Assembly: GCA_012845835.1 (NCBI GenBank)
Contig: JABAKD010000002.1
Coordinates: 24,966,518 to 25,030,517, forward strand
Origin: Undaria pinnatifida
Lineage: Eukaryota; Sar; Phaeophyceae; Laminariales; Alariaceae
Direction of reading: 5' to 3'
DNA length: 64,000 nucleotides
Of the stretch, positions 31,616-42,014 are shown piece by piece; the first letter of the stretch is position 1, and the number at the start of each line of letters is the position of its first letter. The notes under the pieces are model-generated. The model was not told the DNA's origin, did no database searches, and was given only the letters and a program-made list of their open reading frames with translations. Made by a program: the position numbers and the translations under genes.

Positions 31616-32580
31616 TCACCAGTTCTTCTACTACCCCCCCTTCTAGCTGTCGTAATTTACGCTTGTGTGTCTGCGCCGTGCTAATAATGCCAGCTTGGAA
31701 AGAGAAAAAAAAAAAATTATGTGCACGAATAGTTGAATACGGACAATCACGTGACCATGTAATAGGCGACTGTCACACGTACACCGCACGACGTATGATG
31801 TCAAAATCACATACATACCATACCAGGCAAGTAAACGCACGTTACCGGGAGAGCGTAGAGAGAGGTATAGTTCGAGTATCTAGATACCAGGCGCATGACT
31901 TAGGGCCTGTGTGCGCTAAAATGTGTACCAGGTACCACACGTGGTACCATGAAGTATGTCACACATCAGTACTCCGCAAAGTATAATATGAACACTCCAC
32001 AGCTCACAGGGTGCTGAAATGAAGGAATAGGCAAACAAACAAAAAAAGGTTGCCGGCGCCATTACGAAGCTTTCATGTAGCATTTCGTGTAGAGACTACT
32101 GCTGCTGCTGTAGTTCTCTAGACCGAGCATTCGGCATCACATACATGCGCGGTGTGTGTTTTTCACAATATACCGCTCCTTCTACCCGTCGCTATCGAGC
32201 ACATACAGTAGTGTCTGCGCCGACTCTACCTATTTTACGCACGGAAACGCACACCACAAACATGTTTACATGTTACAAGCGTGTCCAGAAGGTCACTGAG
32301 GGAAAAACCTTCTACGATAGCATAAGAGTCGAGCATTGAAACAAAAGCGATGCCTGAAAACAAAACAAAGCAAAACCAAAAGCGGGGCTGACTACTACTA
32401 AGTGTGATCTAAAGGCAAACTTCTGCCGTACTCTCACTCCTGCTAGCGGTTACGCTTGGGTTCGAACCTCAGCTAATGCATTGCACTACAGTACCAGCTA
32501 CCAGCCCTCCCACCGGCAAGAACCCCACAACAAAGACGCTTTCTACGATAAAGAGGTAGTCTATACCTTTTTTTTTGGCA
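31616..32580. other. Unassigned sequence
   Basis: No gene recognised. A B-box-like GGGTTCGAACCTC occurs at about 32459 without a convincing A-box or fold, so I do not call a tRNA gene. Confidence 0.45.
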
Positions 32581-32582
32581 AA

Positions 32583-32815
32583 AAGTATTTTCTGAATAAC
32601 GGGGCTCCTTAACCCAAAAATCGTCGGAAATATGCCATTTCTTTTTGTTCACGAAATCTGGTTGTGTACCTAGGTCATAGGATTTTTCATCCGGTCCAAG
32701 AGCAGTTATTTTTTTTTTCTCCGAAATTAGTTTTTGGGAGAGGTCTTAAGCCCCAAAAGCGAGGCACCTGAAAAAAAAAGTCGGCACCTCTATCGTAGGA
32801 CGCGTCTCAGGAGGT
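32583..32815 (+). mobile_element. Family E repeat, copy 2
   Basis: Starts CTGAATAACGGGGCTCC; middle TAGGTCATAGGATTTTTCATC; ends with an A-run and GTCGGCACCTCTATCGTAG. Both ends match 13868 and 35632. Confidence 0.75.
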
Positions 32816-32831
32816 GTTGAAAACCTCACGG

Positions 32832-32902
32832 GTCGAGTCGGGTCGGGTCGGGTCGGGTCAGGCGGAGGTTTTCGAATATCACGGGTCGGGCCGGGTCACC
32901 CT
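32832..32902. repeat. (GGGTC)n pentanucleotide repeat
   Basis: GTCGGGTCGGGTCGGGTCGG and a second short run, interrupted. Confidence 0.9.
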
Positions 32903-33059
32903 AACACGATATGATCCGACCCATCGCGAGAAGAGATCCGACCCTTGAAAAAGCCCTGAGAAGTTGGACAGCTGTTGTACGGAACCTGGGTACAGGACAC
33001 ACTCTTCCTCGAATGATAACTATTCATCAATAGCCGAAAGAAAACAATGCCATGGTACC

Positions 33060-33790
33060 TCGGCTTCTTATCAGAGGACTGGAACCGAACCCACAACGCG
33101 CTTTTAGTCTTAAGACTTATTCCGTCGCCGAAAGTACGAAAAAAAGCGCCAGGGGGCAGCAAAATTCGAAGAAAAAAAGTCGACGAGCAGAGGGGATGAT
33201 GCTGAACCCTGTGCGCGATCAAAAAAGAAGCGGAAAGTACGGTCGCGGCCCTGCGTTAGCGCGGCACCTTGTAGTGCGAGGGAAGCAGTTTAATGCGGCG
33301 ATTTTTTCATGTCACGACCTCGTTCTTGAGTACCGCACTACCTCGGCACAAAGATGTCGGTTGACGGTCTAGTTTCGCCCGGTCCAGGACTCTTTAGACG
33401 TAATATACTCGTCTTGGTGTGGAGCTGTTCTTGACGGTCACAAGGATGTCGGTTGACGGTTTAGTATTGTCCCATCAAGAACTCTTCAGACGCAATATAC
33501 TGGTTTTAGTATGGACCGGTCATTGACGGTCGTCCGTCTGTCAAAAGTCAATAGTGCCGTCAACCGACGTCTTTGACATACCTCGGGGTCCCTCTAAAGT
33601 GCGCGTGTCGTCTGGCAAGAAACCGCAGTATTGAGGGACCACAACTCCTGTACCGCGACAAGAGAAGCACCGGGGGAGGAAGGGAAGACACCTAGTGCGT
33701 GTGGCCACGGTTTGTCCAGAGCCGTTCGGAGGGTGAACGAGTGACTGAACCCTCCCACGGGAACGGGTTGAGCTGGAAAGTAAACTAAAC
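33060..33790 (+). mobile_element. SINE S2, copy 1, split by a MITE
   Basis: The left part (33060-33245) has GAACCGAACCC, GTCGACGAGCAG and GATGCTGAACCCTGTGCGCG. The right part (33640-33790) has CACCGGGGGAGG, TGGCCACGGTTTGTCCAGA and GAGCTGGAAAGTA. Other S2 copies (39595, 59480) have these parts joined. The unrelated stretch between holds a TSD-flanked MITE. Confidence 0.6.
33347..33578. mobile_element. MITE with 8-bp TSD, 232 bp
   Basis: Inverted ends: CAAAGATGTCGGTTGACGG at 33349 and, reversed, CAAAGACGTCGGTTGACGG at 33575 (18 of 19 identical). Both sides are flanked by TACCTCGG (33339-33346 and 33579-33586). An 8-bp target-site duplication fits the hAT superfamily. The left arm is tandemly duplicated (units at 33349 and 33441, 92 bp apart). 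No coding capacity. Confidence 0.85.
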
Positions 33791-33799
33791 TAAACAAAA

Positions 33800-34100
33800 A
33801 AAAAATACCACCATGATACCTAATACCTAAACAAACCATCGACAGAAAAAAAAATAATAATAAGAGTAACCTGGTATGTATGTACCTACATAACAGAAAG
33901 GATTGACCAAAAAAACAAAAAAAGGTAACTGGAAGTGTCAGTGGTGGTGCATGAAAAAGAAAAGGGACGACCCATCTTTCTTTTTCAAGACCCCCCGGAC
34001 AGGGGGGTACACAAAACCAACTAATTCGCGTATGTTAGAACACCGTCTCTTGTTTTTTGTTCGCACGGAAACCTCGCCCCGCTGCTGTGTATGTATATGT
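33800..34100. other. Unassigned spacer
   Basis: No gene. A-runs and one ACCTGGTA octamer at 33869. Confidence 0.5.
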
Positions 34101-34104
34101 TAAT

Positions 34105-34285
34105 GTGATCTTCACATTAACCTGATATTTCCACCCATCGGCATCCAGCCACCCCAGTCAGTGTCCGTGCCGATGCCTCACCTTAGAGAGAAAGAGGGAG
34201 CTCGGGGGTCACAAACTACAAGACAGAGGCATACATCGCGCAAATATAGCAAGGTGGTACAGGCATGGCCACGCAATGCCAAACG
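34105..34285 (+). repeat. Family J repeat, copy 3
   Basis: Starts TCTTCACATTAACCTGATATTTCC; includes GTGTCCGTGCCGATGCCTCA, GTCACAAACTACAAGACAG and CATGGCCACGCAATGCC. An S1 SINE follows shortly after. Confidence 0.75.
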
Positions 34286-34347
34286 TACCGAACTGAACCA
34301 CTGGTTGTTTGTCGTTCTGACCGTATCAAACATCGTAGTGGTCGGTC

Positions 34348-34559
34348 GCCCCGATGGTCTACTAATTGTGGTTACCCTCGAAAGCTACTAGTAATAGAGT
34401 TGGTTCTGGCAATAGTATCCCGCGTCTGGGTTAGACTTCGGAGTTATCTGCAAAAAAAAGAAGAAAAAAAAAAGGAATCAACTGCTGAGAGTGCCTAGCA
34501 GCGTGGATAGGCGCAATTCGATGCGAGTCGACGAGGAAAGAAAGGGCTGACCTCTTCTC
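34348..34559 (+). mobile_element. tRNA-derived SINE S1, first of a tandem pair
   Basis: Head GCCCCGATGGTCTACTA (A-box-like, mutated), a degenerate B-box region near 34412-34430, then CTAGCAGCGTGGATAGGCGC and GATGCGAGTCGACGAGG. It ends where the next S1 head begins, forming a head-to-tail dimer. Confidence 0.75.
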
Positions 34560-34885
34560 GCCCCGGTGGTCTAGTGGTTACCCCCCGAATGCTACTAGAC
34601 AAAAGTTGGTTCTGGGGTTTAAATCCCACGTGGGTTGGACTTTGGAGCTTATTTGCAAACATCAAAAAAAGGACCAACTGCTGATAGCGCCTAGCAGCGT
34701 GGGCAGGCGCAATTCGATGCGAGTCGACGAGGGAACAAAGGACTGAGGTCTCTTCTCGCGACAAAACTAAGTCGCCGACAGCAGTGGTGAGGAGGGGGGA
34801 AAAGAGCCTGCTCAGTGAGCCTGGATCTTGGTTGCGTCTACGGAGAGAGAAGGAGAAAAAAAAGCTGCGAAGAGATACTAGATTG
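34560..34885 (+). mobile_element. tRNA-derived SINE S1, full length
   Basis: The A-box GGTGGTCTAGTGG (34565-34577) and B-box GGGTTTAAATCCC (34615-34627) are about 40 bp apart, as in tRNA-type RNA polymerase III promoters. Next come the body CTAGCAGCGTGGGCAGGCGC, GATGCGAGTCGACGAGG and a purine-rich 3' end. It matches 47853-48200 and 7881-8142. It depends on LINE machinery for retroposition (known of SINEs). The partner here is unknown. Confidence 0.8.
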
Positions 34886-35012
34886 GATGAGCAGAAAAAA
34901 AAAACGAAAAATTAAAAAAAATCCAAAAAAAAATAGGACAATAGGTAGGTGTGATTTTTCTCTTCTTGCCGTCGCGTACCCTTCCCGCTGGCATTTGAAG
35001 GCAAAACGAAGA
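34886..35012. other. A-rich spacer
   Basis: A-rich sequence with no gene, possibly the S1 tail. Confidence 0.5.
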
Positions 35013-35195
35013 AAAATAAAACACTTACAGCTGTGAGATCGACCAAAAAGGATTTTGATCAAAACCCCATCTTTGCACGCTGCGTGCGCTGTGATACTTC
35101 GACCGCGCGCTGTTACGGCGGGGTGTATACCTCTCGTAAAGGGTACAGGTCGGTGACTCCCCTGCTAATGCCAGGGTCAACAGGACTTGAGACGT
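35013..35195 (-). mobile_element. Family D, LINE 3' end, copy 3
   Basis: Reverse D: CTTACAGCTGTGAGATCGACC, TTGCACGCTGCG, GTGATACTTCGACCGCGCG, CAGGGTCAACAGG. It is most like copies 1 and 4. Confidence 0.7.
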
Positions 35196-35328
35196 TCAGC
35201 CTTGTTCTTTGCTGGTATAATGATAGTACTAACCGTAGTGGGATCGGCAGCCCCGATGGTCTATTACCGTTAACGACGCGTGCTGCGATAGAGGTTCACC
35301 ACTTTTTTGCGGAGGCTTTCTCAACCTG
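35196..35328. other. Spacer with S1-like head fragment
   Basis: GCAGCCCCGATGGTCTATTACC (about 35247-35268) resembles the S1 head. The rest is unassigned. Confidence 0.4.
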
Positions 35329-35329
35329 G

Positions 35330-35512
35330 GAGAGCCTAAGACCCTCTCCCAAAAAACTGATCTGGGGGAGAAAAATAAAAACTTATGTTGATAAAAGACC
35401 GGATGAAAAAATCCCATGATCTAGGTACACAACGAGAAATCATGCCAAAAAATAAGGGGGGCGTATTTTCCGACGATTTTGGCGTAAGGAGCCCCGTCAT
35501 TCAGAAAAAAAA
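35330..35512 (-). mobile_element. Family E repeat, copy 3
   Basis: Reverse of E: GATGAAAAAATCCCATGATCTAG, CCGACGATTTTGGCG, AGGAGCCCCGTCATTCAG. Confidence 0.7.
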
Positions 35513-35631
35513 CGTCAGACAAAAATTGCTACTTGCCTCTTACCTCCGTCGTAACACGCGTCTAATAGCTTGGGTTAACCCCATTTGGGTCTGACGCGTG
35601 CTGCCACCGACGAGGGAGCACATTTTAAACT

Positions 35632-36335
35632 TTTTTTTCTGAAATGACGGGGCTCTTCAAGCCCAAAATCGCCGGCATGTATTTCTTGTTTTGCAAAATG
35701 TGATTAGGTTCGGGCACATAGGCCATGGCATGCTCCATCGGGTTCCACTTTCAGTCTTCTCAAAACCGTCAGTGTGTTGCGTGGGTTATCAGAGCTTCTT
35801 TACACACTTCTGGGGCCCACAAGTGCATAAATTACGCAAAACATTAAAATGATAATGTACGCACCCCGTGACACGCGCAATCGAAGTATCACACGCAGCT
35901 TGCAAAAGCTGAGTTTGATCAAAAACCTTTTCGGTCGCTCTCACAGCTGAAGCGTATTTCCTTTATTTTTTTTAAATAAGTAAGGTCTTCGCCAACCGTC
36001 CAGTCCAGCATGATGACCACGCAGAGGCGAGGCACGGGCAAAGTCGTGCACCTCGTTGCACCGCCCTGGCTTGGACGCAGACGCTAAACCTGCTATCATC
36101 GCTCTATCCGGCAAGCTGCCCGCGTTTCTTCACGTGACCGTGGCCGCAATCGTCAATTTTTATTCGGCAGTTTTTTCCGCTGAACGAACGCCCGAACAGA
36201 TTAACGCCGTTTTTAGCAACGGAAACCCCTCTTTGGGGGACAAGTCACTTGGAATTAGTATAGGGAGAAAATTTGAGGCATAAAAGGGGCTAAGTGAGGA
36301 GCCTAAAAAAAAACGGAGCACCTCTACCGTACTTG
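35632..36335 (+). mobile_element. Family E repeat, copy 4, with internal insert
   Basis: The start (CTGAAATGACGGGGCTC) and the end (GAGGAGCCT, A-run, GGAGCACCTCTACCGTA) are E-like. Between them lie a D fragment (35850-35965) and about 290 bp of other sequence. That sequence includes an open frame (36056-36283) ending AERTPEQINAVFSNGNPSLG...FEA. It has no ATG start and is not recognised. Confidence 0.55.
35850..35965 (+). mobile_element. Family D, LINE 3' end, copy 4
   Basis: CACCCCGTGACACGCGCAATC, GTATCACACGCAGCTTGC, CTCTCACAGCTGAAGCGTATTT, then a T-rich tail. It is 5'-truncated. Confidence 0.7.
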
Positions 36336-36344
36336 TTGTTGTTG

Positions 36345-36511
36345 TAGAGTATTAGTATAGAGTATCAGTATATAGTAGTACATAGTCGTAGTAGTAGTAG
36401 TAGTATATAGTAGTAGTGCTAGTAGTAGTAGCAACGGCAGCAGCAGTGGTAGTAGTAGTAGTAGTAGTAGTAGTAGCAGTAGTAGTAGCAGTAGTAGTAG
36501 TAGAAGTAGTG

Positions 36512-36577
<66 letters not shown>

Positions 36578-36701
36578 TATAGTAGTAGTGCTAGCAGTAG
36601 TAGCAGCGGCAGCAGCAGTGGTAGTAGTAGTAGTAGTAGTAGTAGTAGCAGTAGTAGTAGCAGTAGTAGTAGTAGAAGTAGTGGTAGTAGTAGTAGTAGT
36701 G

Positions 36702-36738
<37 letters not shown>

Positions 36739-36773
36739 CAGTAGTAGTAGCAGTAGTAGTAGTAGAAGTAGTG

Positions 36774-36811
<38 letters not shown>

Positions 36812-36869
36812 TGTAGAAGTAGTGGTAGTAGTAGTAGTAGTAGTTGTAGTAGTAGTAGTAGTAGTAGTA

Positions 36870-36936
<67 letters not shown>

Positions 36937-36943
36937 CGTAGCA
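36345..36943. repeat. (AGT)n trinucleotide repeat, about 600 bp
   Basis: Long AGT array with regular GCAGT, GAAGT and GGTAGT interruptions and a duplicated internal block. The long Ser, Val, Thr and Tyr frames over it are artefacts of the repeat. Confidence 0.97.
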
Positions 36944-36954
36944 CGTACGTCGTG

Positions 36955-37020
36955 TCGGCCAGGGAAAAATTGACCATGAAAATTGGTGATAATCGATTAC
37001 AGCATCGGACACTGCTGATC
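36955..37020 (+). repeat. Family O repeat, fragment
   Basis: CAGGGAAAAATTGACCATGAAAATTGG then CACTGCTGATCGGGGG, as at the start of O at 29995. Confidence 0.6.
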
Positions 37021-37620
37021 GGGGGGGGGGGGGAAGGTGTACTTAGTTTGTGCATGGCCGTAGCCGTGTGGCCATAGACCCTCGCAATCCTACTACGCCG
37101 TGACGGAGCACGTCGAGTTTTCACCAACCAGGCAGACATTGCTTGCGCCAAGCGCAAAGCGCCGTGAGGTTTTCGACGAGTCGCATGAAGGGTGAACTGC
37201 ATCCTTCCAAAAACCGCTCGTAAGACGGACTTCGGCACCGTGTGCCTACTTTCTTGCTTACGGATGACAGCGCCAATAAGTTATACTTTGTTTTCTGGTG
37301 TGGCCACTCCAGAGACAGCAATGGGTACTAACTACTACGTAACTGCCTCGTGAGTGCCTTACCATATTCACACTACGCGATGCAATCATTCCCCTTGTGC
37401 GGAGTTTGGGTTCTCCACCCCGCATAATATGACCTTGCTCGATAACCATCCCGGTGACGACCAAAAAAAGAACAAAAAGCGGTACCCTGGTTGTCTAGCT
37501 CACGCAGTGATTAGCATGTTTTACAGCGCCGTTGCCAACCAACGGCAACCCCAACACACACATGATGATTTGCAGCGTCGATGCCAACCAAGGCTCACTA
37601 TTATATATTTATTTGGGGAA
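37020..37620 (+). mobile_element. Family A repeat, copy 3
   Basis: Uninterrupted copy: GACCCTCGCAATCC, GAGCACGTCGAG, GACAGCGCCAATAAGTTATAC, TTTCTGGTGTGGCCAC, CGGAGTTTGGGTTCTCC, GGTACCCTGGTTGTC. It ends before a G-run and the reversed LINE-2 fragment. Three copies keep parallel reading frames (for example YERFLEGCSSPFMRL in reverse), but none starts with ATG. Confidence 0.8.
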
Positions 37621-37654
37621 GGGGGGGCGTACTCTTTTGTTGCCTGCCTTATTC

Positions 37655-37975
37655 ATTTGACCATTGGCCACGCATACCTTTCGAGAGGGAGCACCGTTCC
37701 TACTCCTTATAGAGACACCTCCAACATTTGGGCGCTCCTTACGCTTCTTCCAAATATTACATATGAATAGAAAGTGTTTGTTTATCCTGTCCCCGTCCCG
37801 TCGCCGTCTGCGGCCACCATCTATCTCCTAGGATAGCGATCGTTTTCTCGCTACTCTCTAGTCTACCAAACTCTTCCATATCGACATACTACGTCTAATT
37901 TCCTCATCTCCTCCTCTAACACATCCCGTTCCTCCTTGCATATGTCACATGCTCCTGCTATGTAAGTCCTAGTCT
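37655..37975 (-). pseudogene. LINE-2 ORF C-terminal fragment, reverse copy
   Basis: It matches 28500-28824 at the nucleotide level in reverse (AGGATAGCGATCGTTTTCTCG, ACCTCCAACATTTGGGCGCTC). Frameshifts break the reading frame. Confidence 0.7.
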
Positions 37976-37984
37976 CCAGTGTTG

Positions 37985-38330
37985 TGCCACGAACACTGCT
38001 GATTGGGGGATGATAAAGCATTGGTGTCCGAAAGTACAACAGTAGTGGTGCAAGGGGGCCGTCTAGGACGGGTGCAGCATGACGCTACCCGTACTACCGA
38101 GCGCATAATACATGATGCATACATACGCTATAGACGCTTGAAGAAAAACTGAGTTAAATCGACACACGACGCGTATGAAAATACGTGGAAGTGTGGTGAG
38201 CTAAAGCTTTATTTTTCCCCATCCGCCGGAGGATTAAAAAAAAAAAAAAAAAGCTCGAAAAAAAGTCGCAACCATCGTTTTTGGGTCGCTGTACATGGGA
38301 CCCAAAAGGGCAAACAGTAAAGTAGTAACA
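37985..38330 (+). repeat. Family O repeat, copy 4, split by family B
   Basis: O sequence runs to TAGACGCTTGAAGAAAAACTG, then a B copy intervenes, then O resumes with AAGTCGCAACCATCG and GGGTCGCTGTACATGGGACCC. Confidence 0.65.
38150..38253 (+). mobile_element. Family B retroposon, copy 3, 5'-truncated, inside O
   Basis: Only the 3' ~85 bp of B plus a 17-A tail (about 38236-38252). It shows the truncation and A-tail marks of retroposition. Confidence 0.8.
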
Positions 38331-38377
38331 TATACAACAAACACTATTAAAACTATCGTAAATCGTAGTAATTAATG

Positions 38378-38830
38378 ACGATTACGCTGGTTCGAGCCCC
38401 CCCGAGGGCATACTCCCATACGGTGGGTTCCCCGATTTCAGAGCGCCCCGTGACAAACCGAAACAACAAGCGCTCTAAACTACACATTTATCTTATCTGT
38501 AGTGAGAAATATAGAGCTTTTGCTCGATAGGCGGGATATGTCGATTTGACCGTTCTCAAGTCCCTAATGCTCTTATCCTGGGCACTCATTACATTGGGGA
38601 ACCAAAAGTATACTCATAGGGACCTCTTCTTGCGCAAAGGTTAGCTCGAGGAAAGCGCGAGAGCGCGAATTAGCAACATCCGACGAAAATCGACAAGCGT
38701 TGGGAATGCCGAACCCTCTGCGAGGTAACAAAACAAAGGCACGTGCCGGGGGGGGGGAAAGAGACGACACCTGTACACCTGTGACCACGACCTGTCTTGC
38801 CCAGAAGCTGGAAAGTAAAAGTGGGATAAT
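38378..38830 (+). mobile_element. SINE S2, copy 2
   Basis: The B-box-like word CTGGTTCGAGCCCC is at about 38389. Further on are GAAAGCGCGAGAGCGCG, TGCCGAACCCTCTGCG, a G-run and CAGAAGCTGGAAAGTA, in the order of the copies at 39595 and 59480. The stretch 38430-38570 is unlike other S2 copies. Confidence 0.6.
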
Positions 38831-38867
38831 AGTAGAAAAAAGCAGTCACTATTAATACGTTTGTGTA

Positions 38868-39105
38868 TTCTTCACATTAAACTGATACTCGTAGTCCCAC
38901 CCATGGCATCTAGATCCAGCGCAACCAGTGTCTCGTGCTGATGTCTCATAGAGGCGGGCACTACTGGCTTGTGTTCACAAACTACGAGGCAGACATACAC
39001 TGCAAATACGGCAAGGTGGTGTGGCCATCAGCAATGCCAACCGCCATGAGCACGCGGTCGGAAAAAAAAAAAATGCAAGCCAGCACATCAGAATATTTGC
39101 AGCAA
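38868..39105 (+). repeat. Family J repeat, copy 4
   Basis: TTCTTCACATTAAACTGATAC, CATAGAGGCGGGCAC, CACAAACTACGAGGCAGAC, CAATGCCAACCGCCATGAGC, A-run, GCAAGCCAGCACATCAG. Confidence 0.75.
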
Positions 39106-39594
39106 AAAAGTATACCCGGTATATACATGCTGCAGTGTAGTACCAGGTATAATACAATATTCTACAAAAATATTCGAAGTACGTCAGCTGTGCGTGAGTT
39201 CGATAATTTTAGGGTCGATACTCATCCTTGCAAGCTGCGTGATATTACACGTCAAATACATCCACATGTATATGTGCCCAGAAGCAAGCGATATTGCAGC
39301 GCTGAACATATTCGCGCACCGGACCAGGCCGAACAGATATAGATATATATATATGTACATCGTATATACGCTGGCCAGGCCGGGGACAGGTACACATATA
39401 TATACGCTTCTGCTGCTGTGTGCCATTGCCTCGAGGCCGTACGATTTTTTTTTTTGTGTACACGACCCATGCCGACTCGTGGGCCCAGGTACACACTCTT
39501 TTGAAGTATTTTCTTACCCAATTCCTCCTGCATTTTTTCAACTGCATTTTTTTTTCTTGAAAAACTTGCTACAACGCAGCCGGTCGCCGCCCCA
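39106..39594. other. Unassigned sequence
   Basis: No gene. A short TATATA run at 39335-39355 and one ACCAGGTA octamer at 39142. Confidence 0.5.
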
Positions 39595-39880
39595 GTGGCG
39601 TACCAGGTTATCCTCGAGCCTGGTATAGGTCAGTTTCGTGAATTCGAGTCCCCCTGAGTGCATACTCTTACAAATTCGTATGGACTTTTTCTTGTGCACA
39701 AGTTGACTTGCGGAAAGCGCGAGAACACGTGAGCTAGCAACACTCGATGAAAAATCGACGAGCAGTGGGATTGCTGAACCCTATGCACGATAGAAATTGA
39801 CGGCAAGAACCGGGGGGGGGGGGGAGGGTCGACACCCGTGACCACGGCTTATGGTCCAGAAGCTGGAAAGTAGATGTGTG
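39595..39880 (+). mobile_element. SINE S2, copy 3
   Basis: The tRNA-like head CCAGTGGCGTACCAGG (about 39591-39606) resembles an A-box, and GAATTCGAGTCCCCC (about 39639) is a B-box. The body has GAAAGCGCGAGAACACG, ATCGACGAGCAGTGGG and GCTGAACCCTATGCACG, then a G-run and CAGAAGCTGGAAAGTAG. Confidence 0.65.
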
Positions 39881-40205
39881 TGAAAAAAAAGAAAAAAAAG
39901 AAGGAAGGGCGCGTATTTTACTCGCCGGCCGGTTGTGAGCCTCTAAAAGCCAAGCAGGCCATTCGTCGTGTATGTTTCTGTCGCTGGAAGAGTGTTTTTT
40001 TTTCGTGGTTGGTGCGATGATTGGTGACCCTCTCTGGTTCGTTCTTACTTCTGGACTCATGGACGAAAAAAAAATCTTCGCCCCAAGAATGTTCCTACGA
40101 CCTCCTCCTATCGTCCAGCACCGATCCTCTGGTAGGAAACCGAGACAACAACAATTTCAGGCTATCATAGAGTTCGTATTACTGCTACTACTGCTGTAGG
40201 TTCAG
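39881..40205. other. Unassigned spacer
   Basis: No gene recognised. Confidence 0.5.
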
Positions 40206-40206
40206 C

Positions 40207-40247
40207 ATAGCAACAACAACAACAACAACAAGAGCAGCAGCAGCAGC

Positions 40248-40342
<95 letters not shown>

Positions 40343-40345
40343 ACA
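40207..40345. repeat. (CAA)n microsatellite
   Basis: About 45 units, nearly pure, with a short CAG run near 40231-40246. Confidence 0.97.
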
Positions 40346-40530
40346 GCTGTCGAGTTTCCTACTTTTCCCCCGTAATTTTTACGGACTCGTAACCTTCGTG
40401 TGGGTCCGTGATGGGGCCTAGTACAACACCTGGTACCGCCGTACACTGCCGTAGTACGTCATGCTGGCACCCCGCTCACATCATTAGTGATAAGAGCGAA
40501 AACGAAAAACGAACGAATGAATGCCTTCGA
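40346..40530. other. Unassigned spacer
   Basis: No gene. One ACCTGGTA octamer at 40428. Confidence 0.5.
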
Positions 40531-40742
40531 AGTTTTTTGTTTTTCATCCTCCGGCGGATGGGGAAAAATAAAGCTTAATTAAGCTCACCACACTTCCACG
40601 TATTTTTCATACGCGTCGTGTGCCGATTTAACTCAGTTGCTTTCGCAACCCAACGCTAGCCGGCGCACCCTTCGGATCCCACTGTAGTGATAGCGTGAAC
40701 TGACCCTATCAGTGGTCCTCGTTACAACCCCGGCAGCGCAAA
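40531..40742 (-). mobile_element. Family B retroposon, copy 4
   Basis: In reverse: T-rich tail, TCCTCCGGCGGATGGGG, CACACTTCCACGTATTTT, CGATTTAACTCAG, AACGCTAGCCGGCG, ending CAACCCCGGCAGCGCA. Confidence 0.8.
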
Positions 40743-41224
40743 CAAGTCATTCTTCGGGCGATATACTGAGCTCCTCACTAATGTGAGGAGGAGCTGAGAA
40801 GCTCAGGGACTTTCTCCTCCAACCCCTGCCGTGGGATGGCTGAGTCATTCCACGGTACGTAGGGATTGCAGTTTTTGGGCCATAAAAAAAGTCCCTGGGC
40901 GACTTAAGCTCCTTCCTCATGTATATGAGGAACTGCCGGTTATGGAAGTAATTCAACGAGTGAGAACATATTTTTTTATGCCATAACTAAGGGGTAGAAA
41001 CTTGATCGGGTTGTTGCGCGAAGGAATGATGCCCTCGAAGTCATTTTTCGGGTGAGAATATTGAGCTCCCCTCATGTGAGGAGGAGCTCAGGGACTTTCT
41101 GCTCCAACCTCTCCTACCGTGGGATGGCTCAGTGCTCAGCATGCAGCTGATTCTCTCGACAACACGCGGAGAGCGCCAGCAAGCTCCGAGCGAGACGTCA
41201 ATTCATCCCACGACGGGGGTTGCA
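40743..41224 (+). mobile_element. Family F repeat, copies 1a and 1b
   Basis: Two related blocks: ATACTGAGCTCCTCAC...CAGGGACTTTCTCCTCC...CCGTGGGATGGCTGAG and ATTGAGCTCCCCTCATG...CAGGGACTTTCTGCTCC...CCGTGGGATGGCTCAG. The same order is found at 63240-63360. Confidence 0.65.
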
Positions 41225-41231
41225 TTCTTTG

Positions 41232-41632
41232 GCCGCCTTTGACTTTTGCTCAATCGTTCTGATGCGTGGAGGAGGTCGATTTCCGACCTGAGGACCACGA
41301 TTTCGCCTCGTCACACACACTGCCGTTAGCGAGTAAGAATAATGGGCAGAAGACAGAAAGCGGTATGCCGCAACCATTCCGCGCCACCGTGCGGTACAGC
41401 AGTATCGCCGCCTTTGATTTTTGTTCGAGCGTTCCGATCTGTGGAGGTCGATTTCCGACCTGATGAGGACCACGATTTCGCCTCGTCACACACACTGCCG
41501 ATAGTGAGCAAAAATAATGAGCAGACGACAGAAAGTAAAAATGTTGGAGTGCATCAGACTTATGCGCAAGCATAAACCAACATGGTATACCGCAGCCATT
41601 CCGCGCCACCGTGCTGTACAGCAGAGGCCCAT
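41232..41632. repeat. 175-bp tandem duplication within family F
   Basis: Units start GCCGCCTTTGA at 41232 and 41407. They share a hairpin (GGTCGATTTCCGACC), GATTTCGCCTCGTCACAC, and CATTCCGCGCCACCGTG. The second unit has an extra segment of about 50 bp near 41540-41590. Confidence 0.85.
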
Positions 41633-41833
41633 GCGTTTCTGACCGGCTGAGCTCCTCGACCTTGAAACTGTCGGTTATTACGATGATTTTACGAGTATGC
41701 TCGTTATAGGACTACTGCTGCTGCTGTAGCATGATGCTGTAGCGCATAGAAATGCTGATGATCGGGTTGCGGGAAGGAAAGTCTTCGAAGTCACGTTTAG
41801 GGTGAGATATTGAACTCCTCCTCGGGTCAGGAG
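41632..41833 (+). mobile_element. Family F repeat, copy 2, left part
   Basis: TTCTGACCGGCTGAGCTCC through GGGTGAGATATTGAACTCCTCC to GTCAGGAG. The copy is cut here by the hAT-like element and resumes at 44177. Confidence 0.7.
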
Positions 41834-42014
41834 TAGTAGAGGTGGGCACTATTGGAAACAAAAAAAATGGTTTAAACCGTTTTTTGGAAACCCAGCAGGC
41901 GTGTACGAGAAAACGGTTTTTGAAATAAAAAACGCGGTGTAGTTGGCCCGGTTTAAACCTGTTGACCGAAAAAAAACGGATAAAACCGGAAACCGGAAAA
42001 AACGGCAGAACCGG

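Noticed and set aside
36416-37238. Long Ser/Val/Thr/Tyr frames over the AGT repeat
   Set aside because: Trinucleotide repeat read as protein, open on both strands, no non-repetitive core.
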